A stretch of 64,000 nucleotides of DNA from DIGJ01 sp041821315 (GTDB taxonomy: Bacteria > Bacillota > Clostridia > Lachnospirales > Lachnospiraceae), in contig JBGUEO010000016.1 of NCBI GenBank assembly GCA_041821315.1, forward strand, positions 34,864 through 98,863, written 5' to 3'. A program made the position numbers and the translations under genes. Shown one piece after another: positions 19,062 through 27,038 of the stretch (position 1 is the first letter of the stretch; the number at the start of each line of letters is the position of its first letter). The notes below the pieces were generated by a model that searched no databases, had not been told where the DNA came from, and was given only the letters and a program-made list of their open reading frames with translations.

Positions 19062-19673
19062 TTATTCTTCTAGTTCTTCTCCCATGGTCTCTTCCAATAT
19101 CTGAATGATTTGTTTCATTGATATCTCAAATTCCTCATCATTATTATTATGAAAAATCAGTAAATCATCTTCTATTTTAGGATCATCAAGATTTTCAGGA
19201 ATCTGAAAATTACATCCTGCAATATATTCCTCCCAGTGTTCTAATTTCCAAGTGTCCCGATCTGAGTTTCTTGTAATCATACGTTCATGTACAATTTCTG
19301 GAGAAGTTTCCACCCAAACAACTACAAGTGTTGCATCCTTTTTCGCCAGCTTCTCTTTTAATTGATCAATATATTTCATATCCCTTATTTCACGAGTAAA
19401 CGGAGCATTGATTAATACAATATCATCATATTCCAGTGCCTCTAGCGCAAGCTCCACCACACACTCATATTCATAATTCCTTATATTTTCTTCAAAGAAA
19501 TCACTGCTGCGATTATATGGTTTCTCCCCCACTACAAAAATCTGCTTTGACAATGTAATTAATGTATCTTTATCTAAGTACACAACATGGTTCAGACGTT
19601 TTGCCAATTCTTTTGAAATGTATGTTTTTCCACATGCAGGCGGCGATGTCACTAATATTAGTTTCTTAACCAT
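19062..19673 (-). CDS. small P-loop ATPase / nucleotide-kinase-like protein
   Basis: 203 residues with Walker A near the N-terminus (LILVTSPPACGKTYISKEL), then a predicted adenylate-kinase-like fold (VVYLDKDTL, VVVWVETSPEIVHERMITRN). The second stretch has the pattern of a lid arginine region in AAA_33-type kinases. It probably phosphorylates a small molecule or protein, but no substrate can be named. It is monocistronic with its own terminator. Confidence 0.72.
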   Translation of the reverse strand: MVKKLILVTSPPACGKTYISKELAKRLNHVVYLDKDTLITLSKQIFVVGEKPYNRSSDFFEENIRNYEYECVVELALEALEYDDIVLINAPFTREIRDMKYIDQLKEKLAKKDATLVVVWVETSPEIVHERMITRNSDRDTWKLEHWEEYIAGCNFQIPENLDDPKIEDDLLIFHNNNDEEFEISMKQIIQILEETMGEELEE

Positions 19674-19941
19674 TTTTACTCCTCCAGTTGAATTATTTTA
19701 TCCAATGTAACTTATCCTCTGTATTATACCAAATTATTCGTGCTATGGCTAGTATTACCAGATGTCTTACGTTTTATATTGAAAAAATTTTGCTTTGGCA
19801 TAACAAAAAACTTCATACGCTGCATTTACTGGTTCTGGGAAATTTAATTTTAGTAATCAATATTGCAAGGAACCTAATGGAACTACTTCAGGGACAATAC
19901 CAGATTTTTGCAGCAATTGGTTTATTGTCGCTTATCGGTTC

Positions 19942-20400
19942 TTACTTTATTGCCTCTACCTGTGAAAGTGGCAATTGTGTTTTCTTTGCCACTTGCTTTG
20001 CAGTCATTCCTGTCTTCAAAAATCTTCTAGCCACATATTCTAAGGACTCTCCAATCTCTATTATATGCTTATCCGGATCATAGATGCGTATTACTCTCTG
20101 TCCCCAATCATGTTCTATACACTTGTTCAGATACTCTATGTCTAAATTACTTTTCTCCAATTTTTCCAAGAAACCATCCACATCATTCTCTTCAAAATAC
20201 AGTTCGGCATCATTGCCACCAACACTAACAGTTTTATCAATGAATTTTTCCCACAGTTTCTTTTCCTGCAATGCAAGTCCTTCCGTTAAAACTACATTTT
20301 CACCAAAATCTGCAACTATTTCCAATCCAAACAAAGTTCGATAAAATGTTTTAGCCCTCTCGATATCATCAACGACAAATAAGATATTCTTAAGCTTCAT
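19942..20400 (-). CDS. VOC/glyoxalase-superfamily protein
   Basis: About 152 residues. The first 120 are a vicinal-oxygen-chelate fold (KNILFVVDDIERAKTFYRTLFGLE, abridged; IYDPDKHIIEIGE). The last 35 residues (RRFLKTGMTAKQVAKKTQLPLSQVEAI) resemble a helix-turn-helix tail. ATG 20400 has GGGAGGA eight bases upstream; upstream codons in the open frame lack a site. Such proteins include antibiotic-binding and dioxygenase-like members; the role here is unknown. Confidence 0.8.
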   Translation of the reverse strand: MKLKNILFVVDDIERAKTFYRTLFGLEIVADFGENVVLTEGLALQEKKLWEKFIDKTVSVGGNDAELYFEENDVDGFLEKLEKSNLDIEYLNKCIEHDWGQRVIRIYDPDKHIIEIGESLEYVARRFLKTGMTAKQVAKKTQLPLSQVEAIK

Positions 20401-20640
20401 TTGATTCCTCCCATCTATTTCACTACTCCACCATGAAAGCAGCATTCATATATTCGTCTCACCTCTATTTCATTATAATCGATTCTAAACCAATCATCCA
20501 CCAATTCAAGCATACAAAAATGTCACTTTGAATACACTAAACCAATCTTACAATAAAAACAGATACCACTCGCGCTACCATTGCTTCGCTTAAGTTAACC
20601 ACAGGTTAAAAAAATGTCCTAATATTTAATTACTGCTCAA

Positions 20641-20669
20641 TTGTATTAACAGCTTATCCTTGCTAAAAT
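20641..20669 (+). promoter_or_regulatory. promoter of the XRE/TPR regulator
   Basis: TTGTAT (20641-20646), a 17-base spacer and TAAAAT (20664-20669) lie 58 bases before the start at 20728, which has AAGGAGG. The rest of the gap 20401-20640 shows nothing I recognise. Confidence 0.5.
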
Positions 20670-20727
20670 AAGTTTATGAAAAGGCTTTTCTATCTAACAA
20701 TACATGTAAAAAAAAGGAGGTTATACT

Positions 20728-21849
20728 ATGCCAATCAACACCGTTATTCGCAGCAAAAGAAAAGAACTGGAACTAACACAAGAACAAATAGCAGATTACC
20801 TTGGAGTATCTGCTCCTGCAGTAAATAAGTGGGAAAAGGGATCAACTTACCCAGACATTTCTTTACTGCCTCCACTGGCACGTATTCTAAAAATAGATTT
20901 AAATACTTTGTTGTGTTTTGAAGAAGGCTTGACTACAAATGAAATCACTCAGTTCAGTACGCAAATCATCGAAAGTATAGAAAAAAATGGCTATGAAAGC
21001 GGATTTTATCTAGCAAATGAAAAAATCAAAAAATATCCTACCTGTTACGAGCTTATCGAAGCTATCGCTGTAATTTTAGAAGGTGCTTTACTCATGTATG
21101 GAGTTGAATTAGAAAGTAGAAAATTTTACGAGGAACAAATTTTGTCCTTTTATGAACGCGCAGCAAAGGGTGACAATGAAAAAATACGTAATAAAGCTCT
21201 TTATATGTTGATATCCAAATGCATTGTTAAAAAAGAATATGAGAAAGCGCAGCAAATGTTAGACCAATTGCCCGAACGCTCTACACTCGATAAAAAACAG
21301 CTTCAAGCAAATCTATTACGCGAGCAGAATAAGCTAGAAGAAGCCGCAGAAATTCTAGAGCGAAAATTGCTACTTGCAATCAATGAAGTTCAAATGACAA
21401 TTTTCAGCTTATTAGGCGTTGAATTAGCTACAGGAAATGAAAAAAAAGCAGATAAATTATCAAACGCATTGGGTGAACTTGTAAAACAGTTTGAGCTTTG
21501 GGACTATAATGCATACGTAGCGCCACTTCAAATTGCTATAAAAAGAAAAAACGTAGGGGATTGCATATCTATTTTAAGAGCAATGCTTGATAAGATGATG
21601 AACCCCTGGAGTCCTCAGGATTCTATTCTGTACAATCATTTACAAAGGCAAGGGAATCAACAAACCGAGGGCAACCATAAAAAGCAATATGATTTGGGAA
21701 TAAAAATGCTTCCCTCCATACTTTCTAGTATGGAAAATAATTCAGACTTTGACTTTTTACGCTCCAACCATGAATTTTTAAAACTGATAAAAGAATATTG
21801 GAAAAAGTGTGATAATCCCGAAGAAAAAAAAGAAAAATTCAAACTATAA
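20728..21849 (+). CDS. XRE-family regulator with TPR-like C-terminal region
   Basis: 373 residues. Residues 5-60 form a Cro/C1 helix-turn-helix (LTQEQIADYLGVSAPAVNKWE). The remaining 300 residues are helical and TPR-like, as in Rgg/PlcR-type and related Firmicutes regulators that may bind a peptide or protein. AAGGAGG is well spaced from ATG. It is a single-gene unit with its own promoter. Target genes are unknown. Confidence 0.82.
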   Translation: MPINTVIRSKRKELELTQEQIADYLGVSAPAVNKWEKGSTYPDISLLPPLARILKIDLNTLLCFEEGLTTNEITQFSTQIIESIEKNGYESGFYLANEKIKKYPTCYELIEAIAVILEGALLMYGVELESRKFYEEQILSFYERAAKGDNEKIRNKALYMLISKCIVKKEYEKAQQMLDQLPERSTLDKKQLQANLLREQNKLEEAAEILERKLLLAINEVQMTIFSLLGVELATGNEKKADKLSNALGELVKQFELWDYNAYVAPLQIAIKRKNVGDCISILRAMLDKMMNPWSPQDSILYNHLQRQGNQQTEGNHKKQYDLGIKMLPSILSSMENNSDFDFLRSNHEFLKLIKEYWKKCDNPEEKKEKFKL

Positions 21850-22008
21850 CGGAAACATAAGAAATCGAATCAAACGAAACATGCCTCAAAAATCCTAACT
21901 CACTATTTCCCGCATAATTGCTGAACTTTTTCATTTTCTTTGCATTTATGCGGTCTGTGAGGCTTTTGTATATTATTATAGTATTCATTTATTAAGCACA
22001 CCCTAGTA

Positions 22009-22338
22009 TCATACTTCTTTTCTCTGTCTATTTTTTGGCTTTGAAATCGGAATAATCTCTTCCAATGTTGAAATCACTTCTTTCGAACGCTCTATATTAT
22101 CAATATCTAAGATATAGTGTTCCTTTGCTCCCTGATATGGGTAGCCCACTTCAGCATTTTGCATTTGTTCTCTTATTTGATCTAACTTTTTTACAAACAC
22201 CGTGTTATCACAAACCAATAGTATTGGTTTATCATTCACATACACCATATATTCGCCAAACATCTTTTTATATCGAATTTCTCCTACACCTCTGATTTGA
22301 TCGCATACAAATTCCATATACTCAACTTTGGTAGCCAT
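22009..22338 (-). CDS. TfoX/Sxy N-terminal-domain protein
   Basis: 109 residues matching the TfoX N-terminal domain (VRGVGEIRYKKMFGEYMVYVNDKP in similar form, CDNTVFVKKL). In proteobacteria this domain is part of the competence regulator Sxy; in clostridia the stand-alone form has no proven role. It overlaps the start of its neighbour by one base and follows the DUF3795 gene in one operon. Confidence 0.8.
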   Translation of the reverse strand: MATKVEYMEFVCDQIRGVGEIRYKKMFGEYMVYVNDKPILLVCDNTVFVKKLDQIREQMQNAEVGYPYQGAKEHYILDIDNIERSKEVISTLEEIIPISKPKNRQRKEV

Positions 22339-22544
22339 TATAAATTACACCATTTTCTGCATTGTTCTATGCGTTTTCCACCATTCCCTTCCTTTTCATC
22401 ATAAGAAAACTGATGAAGTAAGCTACAGGGAAATTCTTCACACAAGCCACAATGCTCCTTTCTTTTATTTTCACAACATATTTTCATAGGACACTGCTCA
22501 CCCCAAAACGGCTTTTGGATATTAACACAGCTTTTACAGTTCAT
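22338..22544 (-). CDS. DUF3795-like cysteine-rich protein
   Basis: 68 residues with nine Cys, spaced as in DUF3795 proteins (CKSC, CPMKICCENK, CGLCEEFPC, CRKWC), suggesting a metal or iron-sulphur site. It is directly coupled to the TfoX-like gene. The gap from 22545 to 22698 contains nothing else I recognise. Confidence 0.7.
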   Translation of the reverse strand: MNCKSCVNIQKPFWGEQCPMKICCENKRKEHCGLCEEFPCSLLHQFSYDEKEGNGGKRIEQCRKWCNL

Positions 22545-22698
22545 TTGCTCTCTGTATTCATATTCACTACATAAGATACCACATCTTTAAGAGTAACAAT
22601 TTAATTATAGGGGTTTTTAAATTATTTGTCACTAGTGGTGGAACTAGTAGGCTGAATATCGTAAAATTTTTGTTCTTTCTTCTGGCGCGGAAGAAAAA

Positions 22699-22724
22699 AG
22701 GCTCTTGGATTTTTCCATAAGCCT
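22699..22724 (-). terminator. terminator of the phage-lysis relic
   Basis: The 11-base arms (AGGCTCTTGGA, TCCATAAGCCT) pair at nine positions; on the minus strand six T residues follow. It sits 19 bases after the stop of the endolysin relic. Confidence 0.7.
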
Positions 22725-22742
22725 TTTGTTTACCCTATATGT

Positions 22743-22901
22743 TTATCCAAACACTTTATCAATTCCATTCGCAATCGCTTTTGCCACTGCCTTGTAGTTG
22801 CCTTGTTTGTATAGCAAGTAATCGATCCTATCCTCCGAGAAGTTTAAAGCTCCACAAGCAATTTTTCTGCTTGGGTTATGCCCCGTGGCTATGTTTATTT
22901 T
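22743..22901 (-). pseudogene. remnant of a phage endolysin (probable amidase C-terminus)
   Basis: A 52-codon frame without a start codon reads INIATGHNPSRKIACG and then YLLYKQGNYKAVAKAIANGI, ending with TAA. The last part looks like the end of a phage N-acetylmuramoyl-L-alanine amidase, and the place right after a holin fits a lysis cassette. The catalytic domain is missing. The family call rests on pattern memory only. Confidence 0.45.
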
Positions 22902-22909
22902 AGTCCTCT

Positions 22910-23185
22910 TTAGCCTTCATTCTTACCATCTTTATTAATTAAGTTCCTCATTGCTTCATACATCCCAGTACTTGCTAATCCACTTATCATCCCACCAAGA
23001 ATAACCGCCGCATTAATATCGGTTAGATTGCACGCTATGTTAATTACGGTACCTATGCAAAGCATAATAAGTGGTATATACTTGTTTGGAACAAATGTAA
23101 GACTTTGCTTAATTACAAAGCCAATACACAAACAGATCCCTAACGTTATCAAATTCACATATTCCAATAAAAAATTAATATTCAT
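22910..23185 (-). CDS. phage holin
   Basis: 91-residue protein with three hydrophobic segments and a charged tail (LINKDGKNEG), the profile of phage holins of the A118 Hol118-like type. It has a GGAGAG site before its ATG and is followed by an endolysin remnant and terminator. Holins form membrane lesions that release the endolysin. With no other structural phage gene in view, this is a stranded lysis gene. Confidence 0.7.
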   Translation of the reverse strand: MNINFLLEYVNLITLGICLCIGFVIKQSLTFVPNKYIPLIMLCIGTVINIACNLTDINAAVILGGMISGLASTGMYEAMRNLINKDGKNEG

Positions 23186-23457
23186 ATCAATCTCTCTCCT
23201 TTTCTTCTAAACAAATAATTGGGTTTATTAGTTACTTCTGCTAGACCATTCGTTATGTCCCCCTCTCCTGTATAATTTGCATTTTCTCTGCCGTCTGTAG
23301 ATTGCTCCAAGGCAGCTGTTGTTGGTATGTTATAATCTATTGGTATAAGTAATAATATGTAGAACATAATATAATTACGAGTGCTACAATAAATATTTTT
23401 TGTTCTGTTTCTCGATTTGCTTAATGAATCTCTTTGATTTTTTACTGTCTCTAGCAT
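23182..23457 (-). CDS. uncharacterised small protein upstream of the holin
   Basis: 91-residue frame overlapping the holin start by four bases, in the phage-relic operon direction. The N-terminal half is basic with one hydrophobic stretch (YIMFYILLLIPIDY). The second half (ALEQSTDGRENANYTGEGD) is polar. I do not recognise the family; it may be a composite of phage fragments. Confidence 0.3.
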   Translation of the reverse strand: MLETVKNQRDSLSKSRNRTKNIYCSTRNYIMFYILLLIPIDYNIPTTAALEQSTDGRENANYTGEGDITNGLAEVTNKPNYLFRRKGERLI

Positions 23458-23632
23458 TTAATCATCTACTTTCTATAATCAAAAGAGCCTAAGACAATCG
23501 TCCTAAGCTCCTGGTTACTATTTATTTTCAAAACATGAAATCCAATATATAGGTCAAATAAAACTATACAATTCCAAAAGCCTATAAATTTACGCTAGTT
23601 TTACGTTTTTTTAATTCTATCATTCTTAACTT

Positions 23633-23725
23633 CTAAGAACTCTTTAAAAGTAAAATAACTTCCAGTCCATCTACCTTATTTATAAGTTCCACATCGTCGC
23701 CAATTATCAATATTGTGTGTTGCAT
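23633..23725 (-). pseudogene. 30-codon relic with an intact ribosome site
   Basis: GGAGGTATTC precedes an ATG encoding MQHTILIIGDDVELINK and a short remainder, then TAG. The first 17 residues recall the start of a response-regulator receiver domain, so this may be the stub of a deleted gene. The remaining sequence between 23458 and 23826 shows no other feature. Confidence 0.25.
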
Positions 23726-23826
23726 GAATACCTCCAAACTCTAACTCTAGCCCTTCTCTTCGACCCTTCCTTTTATTATTTCCATGATGCCTAGAATACT
23801 ATACTATTACTGTATCTGCCATTTTC

Positions 23827-24498
23827 TTATTCTCTCTCATTTCTTAATGCATTTTCAACTGCTTTCATAATGACCTTGCTTGAATTAGTTGCTCCAGTTA
23901 TTGCATCTACCTGCACTTGTTGCTGATTAACAATATCATTTACTATCGTTTCTGCAGGTTTACCTCGTTCTGTTCTGTGTTCCAAAATAGATATCTGCTG
24001 TATATTACTATCCTTCACAATAACTTCAACTCTTGCATAGATATACCCAACGTTGCATTTTCCAATATAATTGCCATCTTCTATTCTGGATAAATCTACA
24101 TTTGAAACAGAAATCTGGTTAACACTTTTTTTGTATTCTGCCAAACTTGAAAATCCGATATATACATGTAATATCAGGCATGCCAATACTAATACAGCAA
24201 AAATTCTATGTATCACAATCCAATTTTTCCCCAATTTCTTTCTAAATAAGTAACTAAGCACTAAAATAATGGCACACAATGTCATGAAATACCCGATTAC
24301 ATACATAGAAGTTGGTCTTTGTTTCATAAGTCCCCAAGTAATAATGATGTGGCTAATAATAATACCTAAAAATACAATTCCAATCGCCTTATGCATAATT
24401 GTTAATGGTTTATGTAAATTTGTATTCGATATTTTTTTGATCCATAGATTGCTAGCTGCTAATACATATAATACCGCAGCAATAATTCCCAACATCAT
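23827..24498 (-). CDS. membrane FMN-binding protein with cytochrome-like helices
   Basis: 223 residues. Four membrane helices (about residues 3-20, 35-56, 63-84 and 95-116) carry paired His residues (LTIMHKAIGIVFLGIIISH; HRIFAVLVLACLILH) suited to heme, as in ferric-reductase-like domains. Residues 140-222 form an FMN-binding domain ending in the covalent flavin site DAITGATNSS (T/S-G-A-T). It likely moves electrons across the membrane. The gene follows a TetR regulator in one operon. Confidence 0.8.
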   Translation of the reverse strand: MMLGIIAAVLYVLAASNLWIKKISNTNLHKPLTIMHKAIGIVFLGIIISHIIITWGLMKQRPTSMYVIGYFMTLCAIILVLSYLFRKKLGKNWIVIHRIFAVLVLACLILHVYIGFSSLAEYKKSVNQISVSNVDLSRIEDGNYIGKCNVGYIYARVEVIVKDSNIQQISILEHRTERGKPAETIVNDIVNQQQVQVDAITGATNSSKVIMKAVENALRNERE

Positions 24499-24532
24499 AA
24501 TTTGTACACCTTCCTTTGCCTAAATAATTTTT

Positions 24533-25156
24533 CTATATAATTGACTTAAATAGTTGTTCAAATCCTTGACTTAGAAACTCTTTTTTTGTCATGTGCATAT
24601 TTTTTTCAATATATGCTTCTTTATTATCTGCAAGCACTATCAATCCATAGATGCTTCCCCATTGGGAAAATATCTTCACAAACAAATCCTCCATATTTGC
24701 CTTTTGACTATTCTCTGTAAGCACTCTTAAAATAAGGTGGTTTACTTTCTCACCAATTTCATAAATTTCCTGCAGCACCTGATTTTCCCTCAAACAACCG
24801 TCGTCTACACAAATTTCTTCCACAAGCAACTGGAAGCTCAACGGATATTCCATCTTAAAGTCTACCATTATATTACATATTTCCACATACTTATCATGAA
24901 ATAAAAGCGAACTATTTTCTAATCGTGTTTTTAATTCATTATAAAAAAATGTCATTGCTTCCAACGAAAGACAATTCACAATATCCTCTTTACTCCTAAA
25001 GTAGACATATAAGGTCGATTTACTCATCCCTGCTAGTTTTGCAATATCATTTGTCTTGGTATTTTCTATTCCATCTTGTATAAAAAGTTCTTTCGCAGCT
25101 TCTATAATTCTCGCTCGATTTTTTTCTATCAAATCCGGCTCCACTTTCCTTGCCAT
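24533..25156 (-). CDS. TetR-family regulator of the FMN-binding protein
   Basis: 207-residue TetR protein with the N-terminal helix-turn-helix (TKTNDIAKLAGMSKSTLYVYF, abridged) and a helical ligand domain. It lies 34 bases upstream of the flavoprotein gene on the same strand. Repeats matching a TetR operator lie just upstream (25171-25226), so it probably represses its own operon. Confidence 0.85.
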   Translation of the reverse strand: MARKVEPDLIEKNRARIIEAAKELFIQDGIENTKTNDIAKLAGMSKSTLYVYFRSKEDIVNCLSLEAMTFFYNELKTRLENSSLLFHDKYVEICNIMVDFKMEYPLSFQLLVEEICVDDGCLRENQVLQEIYEIGEKVNHLILRVLTENSQKANMEDLFVKIFSQWGSIYGLIVLADNKEAYIEKNMHMTKKEFLSQGFEQLFKSII

Positions 25157-25170
25157 ATATCCTCCTTTAA

Positions 25171-25226
25171 TTAATCGTACTTTTGGTTCGTTTAATTCGA
25201 TTTAATCGTACTCTAAGTATGATTAA
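25171..25226. promoter_or_regulatory. TetR operator: inverted repeat plus extra half-site
   Basis: TTAATCGTACT (25202-25212), CTA, and AGTATGATTAA (25216-25226) form an 11-base inverted repeat with one mismatch. A further TTAATCGTACT half lies at 25171-25181, 31 bases away. Confidence 0.6.
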
Positions 25227-25391
25227 TTGTCAAGAGAATAAATGTCAACACGCATTTGCTTACAAAAAATATCTTTCCAATATAATTCAATAATATTCTG
25301 TTGATATTTAGCAGCAAGTACTTTGCTATAGCGGTGCCCATCGTCAATTCTCTGCCAGTCCCAAAAATTCAAATGTTGCTTGTAAACATCT

Positions 25392-26242
25392 CTATTTTCT
25401 CCCACAACACTTTTTGTACTTCTTTCCACTTCCACATGGACATGGATCATTAGGGTATATCTTCTCTGCTTTTACAACAGGTATCTGCTTTGGTGCTGTG
25501 AATTCATCAAAAATCTCATCTTCATCCATTTCCCAATTTCTGATTGATTCCTCAAATTTGTCCAGTTGCTGCTGATACCACTCGCTCTCCTCATGTTTTC
25601 CAACATAGTCGGCTAATTGTTTTGCGGATTCTCTGCCAGCCATTTTTCATAATGGTCGTAGGCTTCCTTTTTTTTGCCCTCATAGAAAAGTGAATCGCCT
25701 ATTCCGCACTGGAAACAACTGTCATCATCGTCTTGCCAGTCAAACAACTCTATTATTTTTCGGCAAAATACAATTCGCTCCTCATATTTTCTTGCATTAC
25801 CAAGTTCCATTTCATAATCTTGAAGCCAGGCATCCACCATTGCACCATCTCCATCAAAAACCAAAGTTTCATAACTGATTAGATATTTCAGTTCCTCTAT
25901 GACACGTGCTTTGATATCATATTGTGACAACTGGCACTCCCTACATTCTTGTAATAGATGATGATAGGATAAGATTTGACACAGCTCACTATATTCAAAC
26001 CGTTCTATCAGCTCCTGCATGGGAACTAGACTTTTTGATATCGTAGGTATTACTTCCGTCTCTCCATCCTTCCTCTGAAAGATTGATTGATGATTATTTA
26101 ATCTTTTATTATTTACTTTGTTATTAATTACTTGTGTTGGATGTTCCGTATGCGGTGTATCCGTAATCGAAGGAACCGTTTTCGATTTCTCCGTGAACGG
26201 ATTTACCGTAATCGGATTTTCCAATTGCGGTGGAACTGGTAC
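25392..26242 (-). pseudogene. RepA C-part fused to a decayed SEC-C protein
   Basis: Reading on from the RepA stop in the same frame, the sequence runs through a Pro/Thr-rich RepA linker (ENPITVNPFTEKSKTVPS). It then merges into a protein closely like the SEC-C protein at 42700-43734 (MELGNARKYEERI, DWQDDDDSCF). Near 25640 about 130 bases present in that paralog are missing, between two GCAAAAC copies. The frame shifts and the end (ADYVGKHEESEW...CPCGSGKKYKKCC) continues in another frame. The zinc-binding SEC-C tail is intact but unlinked. Bases 25223-25391 hold a further short frame I cannot identify. Confidence 0.7.
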
Positions 26243-26527
26243 CTAATGCACTTCAATCACATTTTTACCAAAGCGCCCTCTCCCAGTTCTCTCTTGTCCA
26301 CCAGTCAAATATCCTCTTTTCATTAATTCATTCACACTAGAACGGATACAATCCACTCCGTCTGGTATAATTTTTGAAAAGCCTTTTAAATTAAAATCCC
26401 AATTGTCTGATAGGGACAATATTGTTACCAACATTTCTCGATCTCTCAAACTGAGCTTTTGATCAAGTAAAATATCTTTGCTTACATTCACATATAGTCC
26501 CTGGGTTTTGTTCTTTAAAACTGCCAA
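26243..26527 (-). pseudogene. repA: RepA_N-type replication initiator, stopped early
   Basis: 95 codons from a TTG start behind AAGGAG encode the N-terminal winged-helix domain of RepA (replisome-organiser/RepA_N) proteins: GLYVNVSKDILLDQKLSLRDR in part, SSVNELMKRGYLTGGQ. A TAG at 26243-26245 interrupts the frame just after the domain; the RepA linker continues beyond it. Intact initiators are much longer and melt the origin. An antisense-RNA-like locus lies over its leader. Unless the stop is read through, this replicon is dead. Confidence 0.72.
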
Positions 26528-26544
26528 AAAATCACTCCTTTCAA

Positions 26545-26640
26545 TTGAAAAGGGGCTGCGACTATGCTAGAATACATTTATATGTAACATACATGCATAG
26601 TCATGTGCCCAAGCTCCTGCGCCAACAGGGGCTTTTTCTT
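26545..26640 (+). ncRNA. probable antisense RNA controlling repA
   Basis: A sigma-70 promoter (TTGAAA 26545-26550, 17 bases, TAGAAT 26568-26573) faces away from repA. The predicted start is near 26580. The transcript would be about 60 bases: a small hairpin (ACATG/CATGT, 26591-26606), then a terminator hairpin (AGCTCCTG 26612-26619, CAGGGGCT 26626-26633) and TTTTTCTTTT. It is complementary to the repA leader. RepA_N plasmids such as pSK41 use this arrangement for copy control. Confidence 0.65.
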
Positions 26641-26661
26641 TTCTCTAAACTTCTTCATCAG

Positions 26662-26853
26662 TTACCTCTTCATACATGCTTCCTCGTAGTAGATACGGCT
26701 GATTTTCCCACTCATTACAAGCAACTTTGGATTTTCTTTTTTCATTCGCTCCAATAAATCCTTAATAATGGCGTATCCTTTACTTCGACAAACTCCCCAA
26801 TCAGCACATACTTCGTTTACATCTACATAAACTGGTTTCTTCATCTCTTCCAT
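26662..26853 (-). CDS. small HTH protein of the replicon control region
   Basis: 63 residues, predicted helix-turn-helix (VCADWGVCRSKGYAIIKDL). It parallels the protein at 62600-62878 (VLSIGKTKAYAIIKSY), which sits at the same place in the second plasmid module. It lies between the antisense RNA and the divergent XRE gene. It probably binds DNA and tunes replication or partition genes; function unproven. Confidence 0.6.
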   Translation of the reverse strand: MEEMKKPVYVDVNEVCADWGVCRSKGYAIIKDLLERMKKENPKLLVMSGKISRIYYEEACMKR

Positions 26854-26885
26854 ACGTTTCTCTCCTCTCGTGTAATATGTGGAAT

Positions 26886-26971
26886 AGAAATAAATTTATT
26901 ACTATCTGAATTTCATTATGCAGAAACATATTTATTTCTGTATAATTTAAATTAGAAATATTTTTATTTCT
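26886..26971. promoter_or_regulatory. three matching operators between divergent regulators
   Basis: Three 18-base palindromes of form AGAAAYA-N4-TATTWCT lie at 26886-26903, 26922-26939 and 26954-26971, with starts 36 and 32 bases apart, about three helical turns. They fill the gap between the HTH gene (minus) and the XRE gene (plus), as in phage-like switches. Confidence 0.7.
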
Positions 26972-27038
26972 GTTCTTTCTATTTTTCTATTCTATGATAA
27001 AATGGGTTCATCATTAAGAAAATGAGGTGATTTTTGAG

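Noticed and set aside
19688..20083. Plus-strand frame with two hydrophobic segments between the kinase-like and VOC genes
   Set aside because: It overlaps the well-supported VOC gene by about 140 bases, has no ribosome site and matches no family I know; at best a remnant.
25223..25450. 75-residue minus-strand frame after the SEC-C relic
   Set aside because: Its first third overlaps the SEC-C motif in another frame, it has no convincing start, and I cannot identify the remainder.
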